NCBI GenBank assembly: GCA_003224145.1
Contig: QHYN01000211.1
Span: 1-38,288, forward strand
Origin: Acidobacteriota bacterium
Lineage (GTDB): Bacteria; Acidobacteriota; Terriglobia; Acidiferrales; UBA7541
Length of the DNA: 38,288 nt
Direction: 5' to 3'
Part shown: positions 9,284 through 16,603 of the stretch, piece after piece
Numbering within the stretch: position 1 is the first letter of the stretch
How the letters are laid out: each line of letters begins with the position of its first letter
The notes under the pieces: generated by a model
What the model was told of the DNA's origin: nothing
The model's input: the letters and a program-made list of their open reading frames with translations, nothing else
Databases searched by the model: none
Position numbers and translations under genes: made by a program

Positions 9284-9380
9284 AGTTCTGAGCGCTCGGA
9301 TACCCCTTCTTTGCCTGCATGCCGTCCGTTAGTGCAGGTGTACGGCGGGAAACATCGGAAAGCAGTTGAACCACGTATGT

Positions 9381-9386
9381 TACAAT
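9381..9386 (+). promoter_or_regulatory. Extended -10 element, candidate promoter for the first TonB-like gene
   Basis: TGT-TACAAT is an extended -10 (TG-N before a TACAAT hexamer). No good -35 is at the right spacing. It lies about 115 bp upstream of the GTG at 9501 in the divergent region between ileS and the TonB-like genes. Confidence 0.3.
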
Positions 9387-9464
9387 GAATGCTAGGCGGT
9401 GTCAGCCGCTAGGACGCGCAACCTTTCCCGGCCTGCGCGAATCCTATCGGTGTAGACTTACCGA

Positions 9465-9488
9465 ACGCAGGAGACCTGCGTCTATAAT
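9465..9488 (+). promoter_or_regulatory. Perfect inverted repeat beside a TATAAT box, candidate operator/promoter
   Basis: ACGCAGG-AGA-CCTGCGT at 9465-9481 is a 7-bp perfect inverted repeat with a 3-base centre. It is followed directly by a perfect TATAAT at 9483-9488. No strong -35 is present. If this is a true -10, transcription would begin only a few bases before the GTG at 9501 and leave almost no leader. A repressor bound to the repeat would block such a promoter. Confidence 0.35.
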
Positions 9489-9500
9489 TAGAGGTACACG

Positions 9501-10739
9501 GTGCCGGGCAAATTTATCGATCTTCTGCCAGCTCAATCTTCGAGGCCCAGAGTGTCTGCCACTGGCTCACAGCCTTCCGTTCGCGCCCCTTATGTCCCAA
9601 GGTTCGGCAGGCCCCCTATTCTCGTCCCCGACAATTTTTGGTCCAATCTCAAGCAATTCCTCACCGAGCGGCCCATCAAGGTGCGCGAGCGCAAGGATGC
9701 GCCCTTCACGCAGACTTCCTTCGGTACTGGGTTCGCTGCCAACCTCTCGGAATTTTTCCGCTCCAGCCCCGCTGCGAATCGCCCCGTCAACAGTAGATTG
9801 GCTGTAGCTTGGGGCGCGAATTTTGGCGGCTTCGGCACGCGCATCAGGGACTTTTTCTCGCCTCCGAAGCAGCCCCCTCTTCCACCGGGGATCAAGCCCA
9901 TCAAGGTCAAAGACATCTGGTCCAAGGACGAAAAGTTCGGCACGAGTCAGGCGATTGCCATTGCGCTGCACGGGTTGGTGGTGTTTGCAATGATTGCCGT
10001 GCCGATTTGGACGAGCGTGGTGCCGGCGACTGAAGCGAAAAACAAACAGCTCGACATCACGCCCTTGGATATTTCGCCTTACGTCGCCAAGCTTCCCGCG
10101 GGCGCCAACAAAGCCGGCGGTGGTGGTGGCGGTGGGACCCACGAGCAGCTGCCGCCCACAAAGGGCCGGGCGCCAAAGTTCCAGTGGACGCAATATACTC
10201 CGCCGGTGGCAACCATTAGGAATCCGAATCCCAAGCTTCCGATGGATCCTTCGCTCCTCGGTCCTCCGGATTTGAAGGTCAGCAATCCGGCTCTCAACAA
10301 CATGGGTGATCCGCTGGCCGCTTCCGTCAACTTCTCCGGTGGTCCCGGCGGTGGCGGCGGCATCGGCACCGGCCAGGGTGGAGGCATCGGCAGCGGCTCC
10401 GGCGGCGGTCTTGGTCCCGGTGAAGGCGGCGGCACGGGCGGCGGTATGTTCCGCGCCGGCGTGAACGGCGTCGGCCAGCCTGCTTGCATCTATTGTCCGG
10501 ATCCCGAATATTCCGACGAAGCCCGCAAGGCCAAGTACCAAGGCGTCGTGACGCTACAGATCACTGTCACTGTGGATGGGCGCGTGCTTGATCCGCGCGT
10601 ACTACGCGGCCCCGGCCTCGGACTGGAAGAAAAAACCATCTCAGCCGTAAGAACCTGGAGAATGCGCCCATGTACCGGGCCGAACGGCAAACCCGTCAAC
10701 TGCAGCGCCGTCATCGAAGTCGGCTTCCGGCTCCTTTGA
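9501..10739 (+). CDS. TonB C-terminal-domain protein, Gly-rich (paralogue 1)
   Basis: This 412-residue protein has a long cytoplasmic N-terminal part (about 1-148, Pro/Arg-rich). One membrane helix follows at about 149-172 (IALHGLVVFAMIAVPIW), then a periplasmic linker with glycine-rich stretches. It ends in a TonB-type domain from about residue 325. That domain begins CIYCPDPEYSDEARKAKYQG and ends in VIEVGFRLL, the layout of TonB proteins that pass proton-motive force to outer-membrane receptors. No ExbB or ExbD is in the window. The long cytoplasmic N-terminus is unlike classic TonB. The start is a GTG preceded by AGAGG at good spacing. It is divergent from ileS and followed by a paralogue with the same C-terminal motif. 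Confidence 0.82.
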   Translation: MPGKFIDLLPAQSSRPRVSATGSQPSVRAPYVPRFGRPPILVPDNFWSNLKQFLTERPIKVRERKDAPFTQTSFGTGFAANLSEFFRSSPAANRPVNSRLAVAWGANFGGFGTRIRDFFSPPKQPPLPPGIKPIKVKDIWSKDEKFGTSQAIAIALHGLVVFAMIAVPIWTSVVPATEAKNKQLDITPLDISPYVAKLPAGANKAGGGGGGGTHEQLPPTKGRAPKFQWTQYTPPVATIRNPNPKLPMDPSLLGPPDLKVSNPALNNMGDPLAASVNFSGGPGGGGGIGTGQGGGIGSGSGGGLGPGEGGGTGGGMFRAGVNGVGQPACIYCPDPEYSDEARKAKYQGVVTLQITVTVDGRVLDPRVLRGPGLGLEEKTISAVRTWRMRPCTGPNGKPVNCSAVIEVGFRLL

Positions 10740-10966
10740 GTCTTGTCCCGCTATAGGTAGCTCCGTTCTCGAATTTTTGCTGTCCCTTTTGCTCCGTGCT
10801 TTCTGTGTTTTCCATGGACTTTGCACTGATTCTGTTTTCTTCACATCCATCCATCGTATCTCTCTTCAGGCAACCAATCTTCTGCCCTTTGCTTCTCACC
10901 ACGCGTCGCCCGCTCGCCTCCAACAGTTCGTCGGGATAATCCAGAGGCGTGCTTGGAGGCCCGCCC

Positions 10967-11914
10967 ATGCCCGATCCATTTTCCCGGGCCCCGTTCTCCT
11001 TTTCGTCTTCGCAGAATTCCTTGTTTCATCGCGTCCGCGAGAATTTCTATCAACTCCTCGCGTCCCCGCCCGCCTTCCCTTCCACCGCCAACGGCGCTCC
11101 CCTCCACCTCTTGAAATGGCGGAACGCTTCTGCTGCCAGCGGATCGCGTACGATCTCCTTCCTCGCGCACATGGCGTTCATCTTAGGAATGCTCTTCGTT
11201 CATGTTCAGTTGCGCAACCCACAAGCGGCTGGTTCTGGACCGGAGATTCCGTCCAGGGGGCCTTTTGCATTCTTTGCCATGACCGACCATAGCCATTTCG
11301 GTCAGGCGTCCCTTGGATTGAAGAGTGGCGGCGGCGAATCTGACCCAAGACCGGCAAGGCACGGTCTTCTTGCCCCCGGCTCGTCCGTGCCTCTGCTGCC
11401 TCCGCGTCGGACCGTCAACCCGACTCCCGAACTTCCCGTTCCGTCATCGGTGTTTGATCCGAATGCACCTCAGTTCCCGGTTCCGGTTACGAATCTGGGA
11501 TTGCCTTGGATGAAAGACGATTCCAACTCAGCGGGCCCAGGCAAAGACCACGGTTTCGGTTCGGGCAAAAAGGGCGGGATGGGCGATGACGAAGGACCTG
11601 GCGTCGGCCAAGGCGATTCCTACAATGGCCCTTACGCGAACATCGTCACCCGCCCGGCCTGCGCCTACTGCCCCGATCCGCAATATACCGACGAAGCTCG
11701 CGAGGCCAAGCTACAAGGAAAAGTCACGTTGCGTGTTTTGGTCGGCGCCGACGGCCGCGCTTCGCAAATCCAAATCGTTCAGGGAATCGGCATGGGCCTC
11801 GATGACCGCGCCGTGCAATCCGTCCGCGCCTGGAAATTTGTTCCCGCGCAAGACGCCGCTCGTCACACCGTTCCCACGTGGGTCACCATCGAAGTTGTCT
11901 TTCGCCTTATCTAG
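10967..11914 (+). CDS. TonB C-terminal-domain protein (paralogue 2)
   Basis: This 315-residue paralogue has the same layout as the preceding gene. It has a cytoplasmic N-terminus, a single membrane helix at about 60-80 (ISFLAHMAFILGMLFVHV), a low-complexity Gly/Pro/Asp linker, and a C-terminal TonB domain. The domain starts CAYCPDPQYTDEAREAKLQG near residue 234 and ends EVVFRLI. The shared CxYCPDPxYxDEARxAK signature suggests tandem duplication. The ATG at 10967 follows a GGAGG site with 8-base spacing; a GTG six codons earlier lies before that site. Function is presumed energy transduction to outer-membrane transporters, but the cognate receptor and ExbBD are unknown. Confidence 0.82.
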   Translation: MPDPFSRAPFSFSSSQNSLFHRVRENFYQLLASPPAFPSTANGAPLHLLKWRNASAASGSRTISFLAHMAFILGMLFVHVQLRNPQAAGSGPEIPSRGPFAFFAMTDHSHFGQASLGLKSGGGESDPRPARHGLLAPGSSVPLLPPRRTVNPTPELPVPSSVFDPNAPQFPVPVTNLGLPWMKDDSNSAGPGKDHGFGSGKKGGMGDDEGPGVGQGDSYNGPYANIVTRPACAYCPDPQYTDEAREAKLQGKVTLRVLVGADGRASQIQIVQGIGMGLDDRAVQSVRAWKFVPAQDAARHTVPTWVTIEVVFRLI

Positions 11915-12004
11915 ACACCCTTCCACCAACTCACTAACTCGGTCCACCGCCATCCTGCGTCTCCTTTATACTGTTTCTCTCAAGTCTTTTCTCAGGAGGC
12001 CGCC

Positions 12005-12376
12005 ATGCGTGAATCCCGGCGTGCATTCGTCATGAGCGTCGCCGCTGCCGCCAGTGCCCTGGCAACAATGCCCACAATGCTCTGCGCGCAGCGACCGATC
12101 ATTCCTCCGCCACCTCCCGAGCCGGCTGAAAAAGGCAACCCGGCAGACGTTCACTCCAGTCCCGCCGCGGACGCCGCCGCCAAACGCACCCTCCTCCTCA
12201 AAAACGAAAAGGAATTCCGCGAAGGCGTCGAGCGCCTCTACGAACTCACCTCCGCTCTGCGCGACGAACTCCAGAAAACCGCGACCACCGACGTTTTCTC
12301 CCTCCACATCGTCAAACAAACACAAGAAATCGAAAAGCTCGCCAAATTACTCAGGTCCAAAGCCAAATCCGCCTAG
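12005..12376 (+). CDS. Small secreted protein of unknown function, Tat-like signal
   Basis: This 123-residue protein is preceded by a strong AGGAGG ribosome site. The N-terminus (RESRRAFVMSVAAAASALATM) has two arginines before a hydrophobic stretch and ends in CAQ, like a Tat or Sec signal. A proline-rich patch (IIPPPPPEP) follows. The rest is a charged helical region of about 60 residues (KNEKEFREGVERLYELTSAL and onward) that may form a coiled coil. I do not recognise a family. A TATACT box at 11967-11972 could be its -10, without a clear -35. It sits between the TonB pair and a beta-barrel gene, so an envelope role is plausible but unproven. Confidence 0.7.
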   Translation: MRESRRAFVMSVAAAASALATMPTMLCAQRPIIPPPPPEPAEKGNPADVHSSPAADAAAKRTLLLKNEKEFREGVERLYELTSALRDELQKTATTDVFSLHIVKQTQEIEKLAKLLRSKAKSA

Positions 12377-12630
12377 CCCGCGCACCCTCTTCCGATTAAC
12401 AGACCACGCCTGCCCTCTCTCCCGTCGCGTAGGTACGAGGCTTGCCCCGCCCATCGTACCCGCTGTTGCGCCTGTGGAAAACTCCCTATGCTTTCCAGCC
12501 AATCTCCGCCAGGCTCCCTCACAATTAGGATGAGTCCGAGTCCCCGCGACGGCTGCTCGCTCCGTCCCTGCTGCCTCGTAAGCGGCTCTGCACGTTCAAC
12601 GCTCAATCACGCTCGAAAGGACACAGTCCG

Positions 12631-13125
12631 ATGAAAAAGCTGATCTTCTTGGGCTTCGGGTTATTCTTATTCGCCATTCCGTCGCGCGCGCAGTCCGTAG
12701 ACGTCTCCGGCAGCTATTCCTACTTCCGCTTGGGCGGCTCAAACGGCATCAACCAGAACGGGGCCAGCGGCTCCATCGCCTACAACCCTAACCGGTGGCT
12801 GGGTCTTGTGGGCGATTTCGGCGCTTACCACGCCTCTCCCGGCGGCGTTTCCCTGAATACCTACACCTATCTCTTTGGCCCGCGCCTGACTCTTCGCAAC
12901 CCCGTCAAAATCAATCCTTTCGTGCAAGCCCTGGTCGGCGGCTCGCGTGTCAGCGGTGGCGGCCTTTCCTCCGACCAATTTGCCTTTAGCGTCGGCGGCG
13001 GCGTGGATCTCGGATTCGCTCCGCATCTGGCTATCCGCCCGCAGGTGGACTATGTTGGCCTGCACAACTCGGGCAACACCGTCAATTGCACTCGCGCCTC
13101 CATCGGCATCGTCATCCATTTCTGA
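12631..13125 (+). CDS. Small outer-membrane beta-barrel (OmpA/OmpW-like) protein
   Basis: This 164-residue protein has a signal peptide (MKKLIFLGFGLFLFAIPSRAQ). The mature part alternates hydrophobic and polar residues as in an 8-strand barrel: VDVSGSYSYFRLGG, WLGLVGDFGAYH, TYTYLFGPRLTL, INPFVQALVGGS, FAFSVGGGVDLGF and LAIRPQVDYVG. It ends in phenylalanine (IGIVIHF), as many outer-membrane proteins do for BAM recognition. An AAGGA site precedes the ATG. Ligand or transport role is unknown; such barrels are common in acidobacterial genomes. Confidence 0.82.
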   Translation: MKKLIFLGFGLFLFAIPSRAQSVDVSGSYSYFRLGGSNGINQNGASGSIAYNPNRWLGLVGDFGAYHASPGGVSLNTYTYLFGPRLTLRNPVKINPFVQALVGGSRVSGGGLSSDQFAFSVGGGVDLGFAPHLAIRPQVDYVGLHNSGNTVNCTRASIGIVIHF

Positions 13126-13291
13126 CGCTGCCCGCGCCCTGGAAAGCAGCAAGTCTACCGCGACTCCTGTCGGGGCCAAGCTGCCGCTTTCTCTTCGTCC
13201 AAGGCCGCTCCGGCATCCCACCGATGCTTCAGGGCTTTACCGGACCGTAGAACTCGCATTCTTCCGCCCAACAATTGCTGTCCCCACCCGA

Positions 13292-13319
13292 TTGAAAACC
13301 CACTCGCAGCAACTATAAT
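13292..13319 (+). promoter_or_regulatory. Near-consensus sigma-70 promoter (TTGAAA-16-TATAAT)
   Basis: TTGAAA at 13292-13297 and TATAAT at 13314-13319 are separated by 16 bp. This is the best housekeeping-type promoter in the window. Transcription would start near 13326 and give a leader of about 100 bases before the small HTH gene at 13430. Confidence 0.65.
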
Positions 13320-13361
13320 GCGAATCAGGAGGAGAAGGGCCACGAATACAGGTCCAACGCC

Positions 13362-13387
13362 CCGCGCTGTAGCCCCCGCCAGCGCGG
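13362..13387 (+). repeat. 8-bp perfect inverted repeat in the leader of the small HTH gene
   Basis: CCGCGCTG (13362-13369) and CAGCGCGG (13380-13387) pair perfectly around a 10-base loop containing GTAG. It lies in the predicted leader RNA, 42 bp before the ATG. It may be a REP-like element or a regulatory hairpin. Confidence 0.5.
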
Positions 13388-13429
13388 AGCCATGGGCCTC
13401 TCCTTGGATTGAGGATTGAGGGCAAAGCC

Positions 13430-13648
13430 ATGATCAAGGTCAAGTCGAGCCAGAAGGTCTTCACAGACACGGAGACTGCCACCCTGACGGGCATCTGCCT
13501 CGAGCATCTCCACAATCTGGCGCGCACCCGGCACATCGGCTTTATCGTGCGCGCGGCAGCTGCGGCGGGTAAGCAGGCGGACCAGTGGCTGTTTACGCTG
13601 TCCGACCTCATGGTCCTGGCGACGCTGTACCGCCGCTGCCAGCACTAA
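13430..13648 (+). CDS. Small helix-turn-helix (MerR/excisionase-like) protein
   Basis: This 72-residue protein looks like a single winged-helix DNA-binding domain of the MerR/HTH_17 type. It has a TDTETATLTGICLEHLHNLA helix-turn-helix, then IGFIVRAA, and a C-terminal LFTLSDLMVLATLYRRC helix. The ATG at 13430 has GAGGG eight bases upstream; a TTG 21 bases earlier is in frame but lacks its own site. A near-consensus promoter and a hairpin leader precede it, and structured repeats follow. No target is evident. It is not obviously part of an operon. Confidence 0.6.
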   Translation: MIKVKSSQKVFTDTETATLTGICLEHLHNLARTRHIGFIVRAAAAAGKQADQWLFTLSDLMVLATLYRRCQH

Positions 13649-13651
13649 GCT

Positions 13652-13674
13652 GTAGCGGCGACTTTATGTCGCCG
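13652..13674 (+). repeat. REP-like GTAG palindrome
   Basis: GTAG (13652-13655) is followed by CGGCGAC-TTTAT-GTCGCCG, a perfect 7-bp stem with a 5-base loop. The GTAG-plus-palindrome layout is that of REP sequences mobilised by RAYT transposases. It begins right after the stop of the small HTH gene, so it may also act as a terminator hairpin, but there is no T tract. Confidence 0.5.
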
Positions 13675-13678
13675 TCTC

Positions 13679-13737
13679 GTAGCGCCGGGTTTTCCTCCGA
13701 TTTGTGGAGGTCCCTGCGATTTGTCGCGAAGCCCGGC
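13679..13737 (+). repeat. Compound (cloverleaf-like) GTAG repeat
   Basis: GTAG at 13679-13682 precedes an outer stem GCCGGG (13684-13689) pairing with CCCGGC (13732-13737). It encloses two inner hairpins, CCTCC/GGAGG (13694-13698 with 13706-13710) and GCGA/TCGC (13716-13719 with 13724-13727). The three-way folding is seen directly by pairing. A REP-family origin is inferred from the GTAG start and the adjacent simpler copy. Confidence 0.45.
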
Positions 13738-13837
13738 ATCCTCTAACGTTCCGACGATCCCATAAAGGCCCTCCTTCCAACTAGCTCACCCGCGTGCCAC
13801 AGCATTGCACACCCCGCGCGGATGAGGCTCCGGCGCT

Positions 13838-14471
13838 TCAATGGCAGCAAGGTTTGCCCTTCCTCGCTTCCCAGCCTTCACGCACAATCAGCGGCAGCAA
13901 TGCTAGCGCGGCGACGGGGTCTGCCCAACTCACTTTCCAAACCGCACTGACGACCAGACCCACCAAAGCGATCAAAGCCAAGTAGCCGCAGACTGCGGAC
14001 TCGGCAGAGTCCGCCCGCAATGCGGCGCTGGCAGTAGTAATTGAGAGCCGCCGCTTTTGTGCTGCAAGCCAAGGCATGATCATCGCGGCAAGCACGAGGA
14101 GGGCTATCCCAATGGGACTAGGACGGGGTTCGAGGTGTCCCAAGAGCGTCAGAACTGAAGCACTAGCAATAAAGGCCGCCAGGACGAAGAGCAAGAGGCC
14201 AGCAATTCTGCCCCCGGTCCTCCGCATGGTCCCGTTGAGATCGTGTGTAAAAACGCCAAAACACAACAGCCGCTGAGAGAAGTTCGACCGCGCTATCGCC
14301 TCCGAAGGCGAGAAGGGCTGGACTGCGGGCCATCCAAGCTTCTCCCAAAGACACCACCGCTTCCACACTCATCCAGATGAGCGTTAGGGTCTGAATCCAA
14401 ATTACGCGTCGCAACACTTCCGGCGAGATGGTGTTTTGTTCAGCACACATATTGACATTATGGCTCGCCAT
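13838..14471 (-). pseudogene. Cation-diffusion-facilitator-like transporter, frameshifted
   Basis: Two overlapping minus-strand frames together make one membrane protein. The first (from the ATG at 14471) gives SPALLAFGGDSAVELLSAAVVFWRF, like the second helix of CDF metal exporters. It then goes out of frame after RDHAEDRG. The second frame continues with GRIAGLLLFVLAAF, LRADSAESAVCGYLALIALV and VSWADPVAALALLPLIVREG, like helices 3-6, ending in KPCCH. Removing one G from the GGGGG run (CCCCC at 14211-14215 on the plus strand) joins the frames into 210 residues with no stop. It is either a real pseudogene or a homopolymer sequencing error. There is no cytoplasmic CDF domain. It lies downstream of the tlpA-like gene on the same strand. 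Confidence 0.65.
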
Positions 14472-14528
14472 CTGACGCCCCGGGGCCCCTGGTTCAACTT
14501 ATTAAGAGCTGTAGAGGGGACGCGCCAT

Positions 14529-15061
14529 TCAAAGAAGCGGTTTTAGTTCCGATTCGATCACTTCCGTGTATTCAAACCCGATGACCTTCTTCCGGAGTAT
14601 TCCATGGCGGTCGTAGAGCAGCGTGGTCGGTAAACCTTCAATGCCGCCGAACTTCTGCTTCAAGTCATCAGCAGCTACCGCCAGCGGATAACGGACTCCG
14701 ATTTTCTTCGCAAACGTAACTGGGTCTTCCATATCCATCATGGTGTCAAATTTGAACCCGATAACCGCGAATCCGCGAGACCATAGCGATCCAAGAGGTT
14801 CTGATAACCCGGCATTTCCTTTTTGCACGGTTGGCACCATGTGGCCCAAAAATCAATCAGCACCACCTTGCCGCGAAGATCAGCGGAGGAAACCTCGCGC
14901 CCTTGCAAATCCTTTATGGAGAAATCAGGCAACCGTGAACCTATCTCACCTGCCGCGATTACGGCTTCTTCTTTCGGCTGAGGGGGACTTGCCGAATGCT
15001 GATTGCATCCGACAAGGCCGACCCCAGAAAGGCTCAGAACCCACAGACGTTTTCTCAGCAT
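14529..15061 (-). pseudogene. TlpA/ResA-like thioredoxin-fold lipoprotein, frameshifted
   Basis: The first frame (ATG at 15061) starts with a lipoprotein signal (VLSLSGVGLVGC, cysteine 19). It continues with LPDFSIKDLQGREVSSADL and the redox motif FWATWCQPCKK (C76 and C79), typical of periplasmic TlpA/ResA reductases. After GYQNLLDRYG it leaves frame. Another frame carries the expected rest: SRGFAVIGFKFD, IGVRYPLAV, a GIEGLPTTLLYDRHG cis-proline loop, and ESELKPLL. One missing base near 14780-14783 explains this, and restoring it gives 177 residues. The ATG follows directly on the TAA of the phosphoesterase gene (TAAATG), with GAAGGGG as the ribosome site, so the two form an operon. Confidence 0.75.
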
Positions 15062-16186
15062 TTACCCCTTCTTTTGCACCTCGAGAATCAGCAGCTTGAG
15101 CGAAGCCGAAGGATCTGCTTTCTTTTTCCCTATGGGCTTTTTGTACAGCTGACCAGGTGGTGGCAAGGGATTTTGCGTGAAGTCAAAGCAATCGGACATA
15201 TCATCCGAAGCCGCGTCTCGCGTGTTGATCGGCTTCAACCCAAACGTCACTTCGCAGAACTTCACCAGGCTGACATGCGAATGAAACGCCTTGGAAATTC
15301 CCCGCTTGGAGTAGGGACTGATCACGAGGCACCCGACGCGCGTCCCATAGCTGAATTGGGTATTCGCATAACTCGGTCCTTTCGCCGGACTTCCACCCGT
15401 CCACTTGCTCTGCAGCGGTGGCTTCGCCAGTGGTGGCGGATCGACATGGTCGTACCAGCCGCCCCAATCGTCCCAGGTAATAAAGGTCACCGAGTTCGCC
15501 CAAAGCTTGCTCTGCCCCAGTTTGCGGACGCGGTCTGCCGTCCACTGGCTCCCTAATTTCACCGTTTTCTCCCCGGTGTTTTTCCCGTAGGGCGGGTGCT
15601 CGGAAAGCTCGACGGGACTGCCCGGCGCGTACACCCACGACACGTTCGGCAATTTCCCTGCCGCCGCGTCCGTGTCGAATTTTGTCCACGAAAGAATATT
15701 CTTGCTGCCTTTCAGCTCCACGATTTTCTTGAAGTAGCTAGACCCCGGGTCGCCGTACGTGGCCCAGGTCAGCTTCGCTTTCTCCAGCGCCTTCGGCAGC
15801 GTCGGAATTTTGAAGGGTTCCTGCGGCTGGTACCTCCGGTTCTTGTTGGCATTGTCGATGATCGGCGAAGCCGCCGCGATGAGCATCAGATGGTTGGGTT
15901 CGGACTGGCTGGCCACTTCGGTGAAATAGTTGTCACACAGCGTGAATTGTCTCGCAAACGAAAAATAGGCGGGAATGTCCGCTTCGCTGTACTGCTCCTT
16001 CGTCGCGTGCGTCGCCCGCTCCAGCCACGCCGCGTGATCATGCCGTGGGTCGCCGCCGGCCGGAGGGTCTTGCGCTGCCGGAAGGTTTGCGCCATTGGCG
16101 CCGGGGAAGGTGCCAAAATAATTGTCAAAGCTGTGGTTTTCCTTAACGATGATCACCACGTGGTCGATTGGATTGTGCGGTTTCAT
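15062..16186 (-). CDS. Phosphoesterase (PF04185; phospholipase C / acid phosphatase AcpA-like)
   Basis: This 374-residue protein belongs to the phosphoesterase family that includes bacterial non-haemolytic phospholipase C and AcpA. It begins with the family signature IDHVVIIVKENHSFDNYFGT, containing the metal- and phosphate-binding Glu-Asn. It later has CDNYFTEVASQSEPNHLMLI and TFITWDDWGGWYDHVDPP, the second metal-binding block. These enzymes cleave phosphate mono- or diesters. No signal peptide is visible, though relatives are often exported. The ATG follows TAGGAG at short spacing. It is shorter than typical phospholipase C and lacks its C-terminal domains, closer to the AcpA-like group. 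It is adjacent to and translated just before the tlpA-like gene. Confidence 0.87.
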   Translation of the reverse strand: MKPHNPIDHVVIIVKENHSFDNYFGTFPGANGANLPAAQDPPAGGDPRHDHAAWLERATHATKEQYSEADIPAYFSFARQFTLCDNYFTEVASQSEPNHLMLIAAASPIIDNANKNRRYQPQEPFKIPTLPKALEKAKLTWATYGDPGSSYFKKIVELKGSKNILSWTKFDTDAAAGKLPNVSWVYAPGSPVELSEHPPYGKNTGEKTVKLGSQWTADRVRKLGQSKLWANSVTFITWDDWGGWYDHVDPPPLAKPPLQSKWTGGSPAKGPSYANTQFSYGTRVGCLVISPYSKRGISKAFHSHVSLVKFCEVTFGLKPINTRDAASDDMSDCFDFTQNPLPPPGQLYKKPIGKKKADPSASLKLLILEVQKKG

Positions 16187-16603
16187 GAGCTCCTAAGAAC
16201 CTCCGGTGAAGTCCCAACCTACTGCGGCTGAAATCCAGATTCTCGGGGCCGACCCGGATGGATTGCCAAAGAATGGCATCTTGCTCCTTTTGCCCAATAA
16301 CAATTCCTCTCCGGTATCCATATTGTGTTCTCCGTGAGCTAATCGTTGCACCGCCTTATCGGGGTTTTGACCTTTCCTCGATGCGCTTGCATTCTCACCA
16401 AAACTTTTCCACAGATCGTTCGAATCGCAGCGCCCCACTGTGTCCCGCCTGTCACATCCATTCCCATTTGCCCTCTCTATTTCTCTTCTCACATGCCGGA
16501 GGTTCGACCCGGCAAATGAGATCCTTCCCTTTGCGCGGCCAACGGATTCAACAACCGCCACTTCCTTTTACTTCACCCTGCCGCAATCTGCTACGATTTC
16601 GCC
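16187..16603 (+). other. 417-bp region between divergent genes
   Basis: This divergent spacer precedes the phosphoesterase (minus) and a secreted protein (plus). The only coding candidate is the minus-strand ORF at 16193-16321. TACGAT at 16592-16597, seven bases before the plus-strand ATG at 16604, could be a -10. Otherwise I see no RNA gene, repeat or strong promoter. Confidence 0.5.
16193..16321 (-). CDS. Doubtful 42-codon ORF upstream of the phosphoesterase
   Basis: An ATG at 16321 follows a good GGAGAA site at 7-base spacing and opens a 42-residue frame (MDTGEELLLGKRSKMPFFGN and onward, ending GWDFTGGS). Its TAG stop overlaps the ribosome site of the phosphoesterase gene, as in many operons. 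The frame stays open further upstream to a GTG at 16561 (122 residues), so it may instead be the tail of a longer or decayed gene. I recognise no family. Evidence is only ribosome site and spacing. Confidence 0.3.
   Translation of the reverse strand: MDTGEELLLGKRSKMPFFGNPSGSAPRIWISAAVGWDFTGGS

Larger units (their letters stand above)
13126..13429 (+). other. 304-bp gene-free stretch with promoter and leader hairpin
   Basis: No convincing gene is seen on either strand. It contains the promoter at 13292-13319, a purine-rich AGGAGGAGAAGGG tract at 13327-13339 with no start codon at suitable distance, and the inverted repeat at 13362-13387. The first 160 bases hold nothing I recognise. Confidence 0.6.

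Noticed and set aside
7958-9388. 476-codon plus-strand frame
   Set aside because: It lies antisense to ileS, whose motifs are unambiguous.
9284-9500. T-box leader for ileS
   Set aside because: No T-box consensus or terminator/antiterminator pair was recognised on the minus strand.
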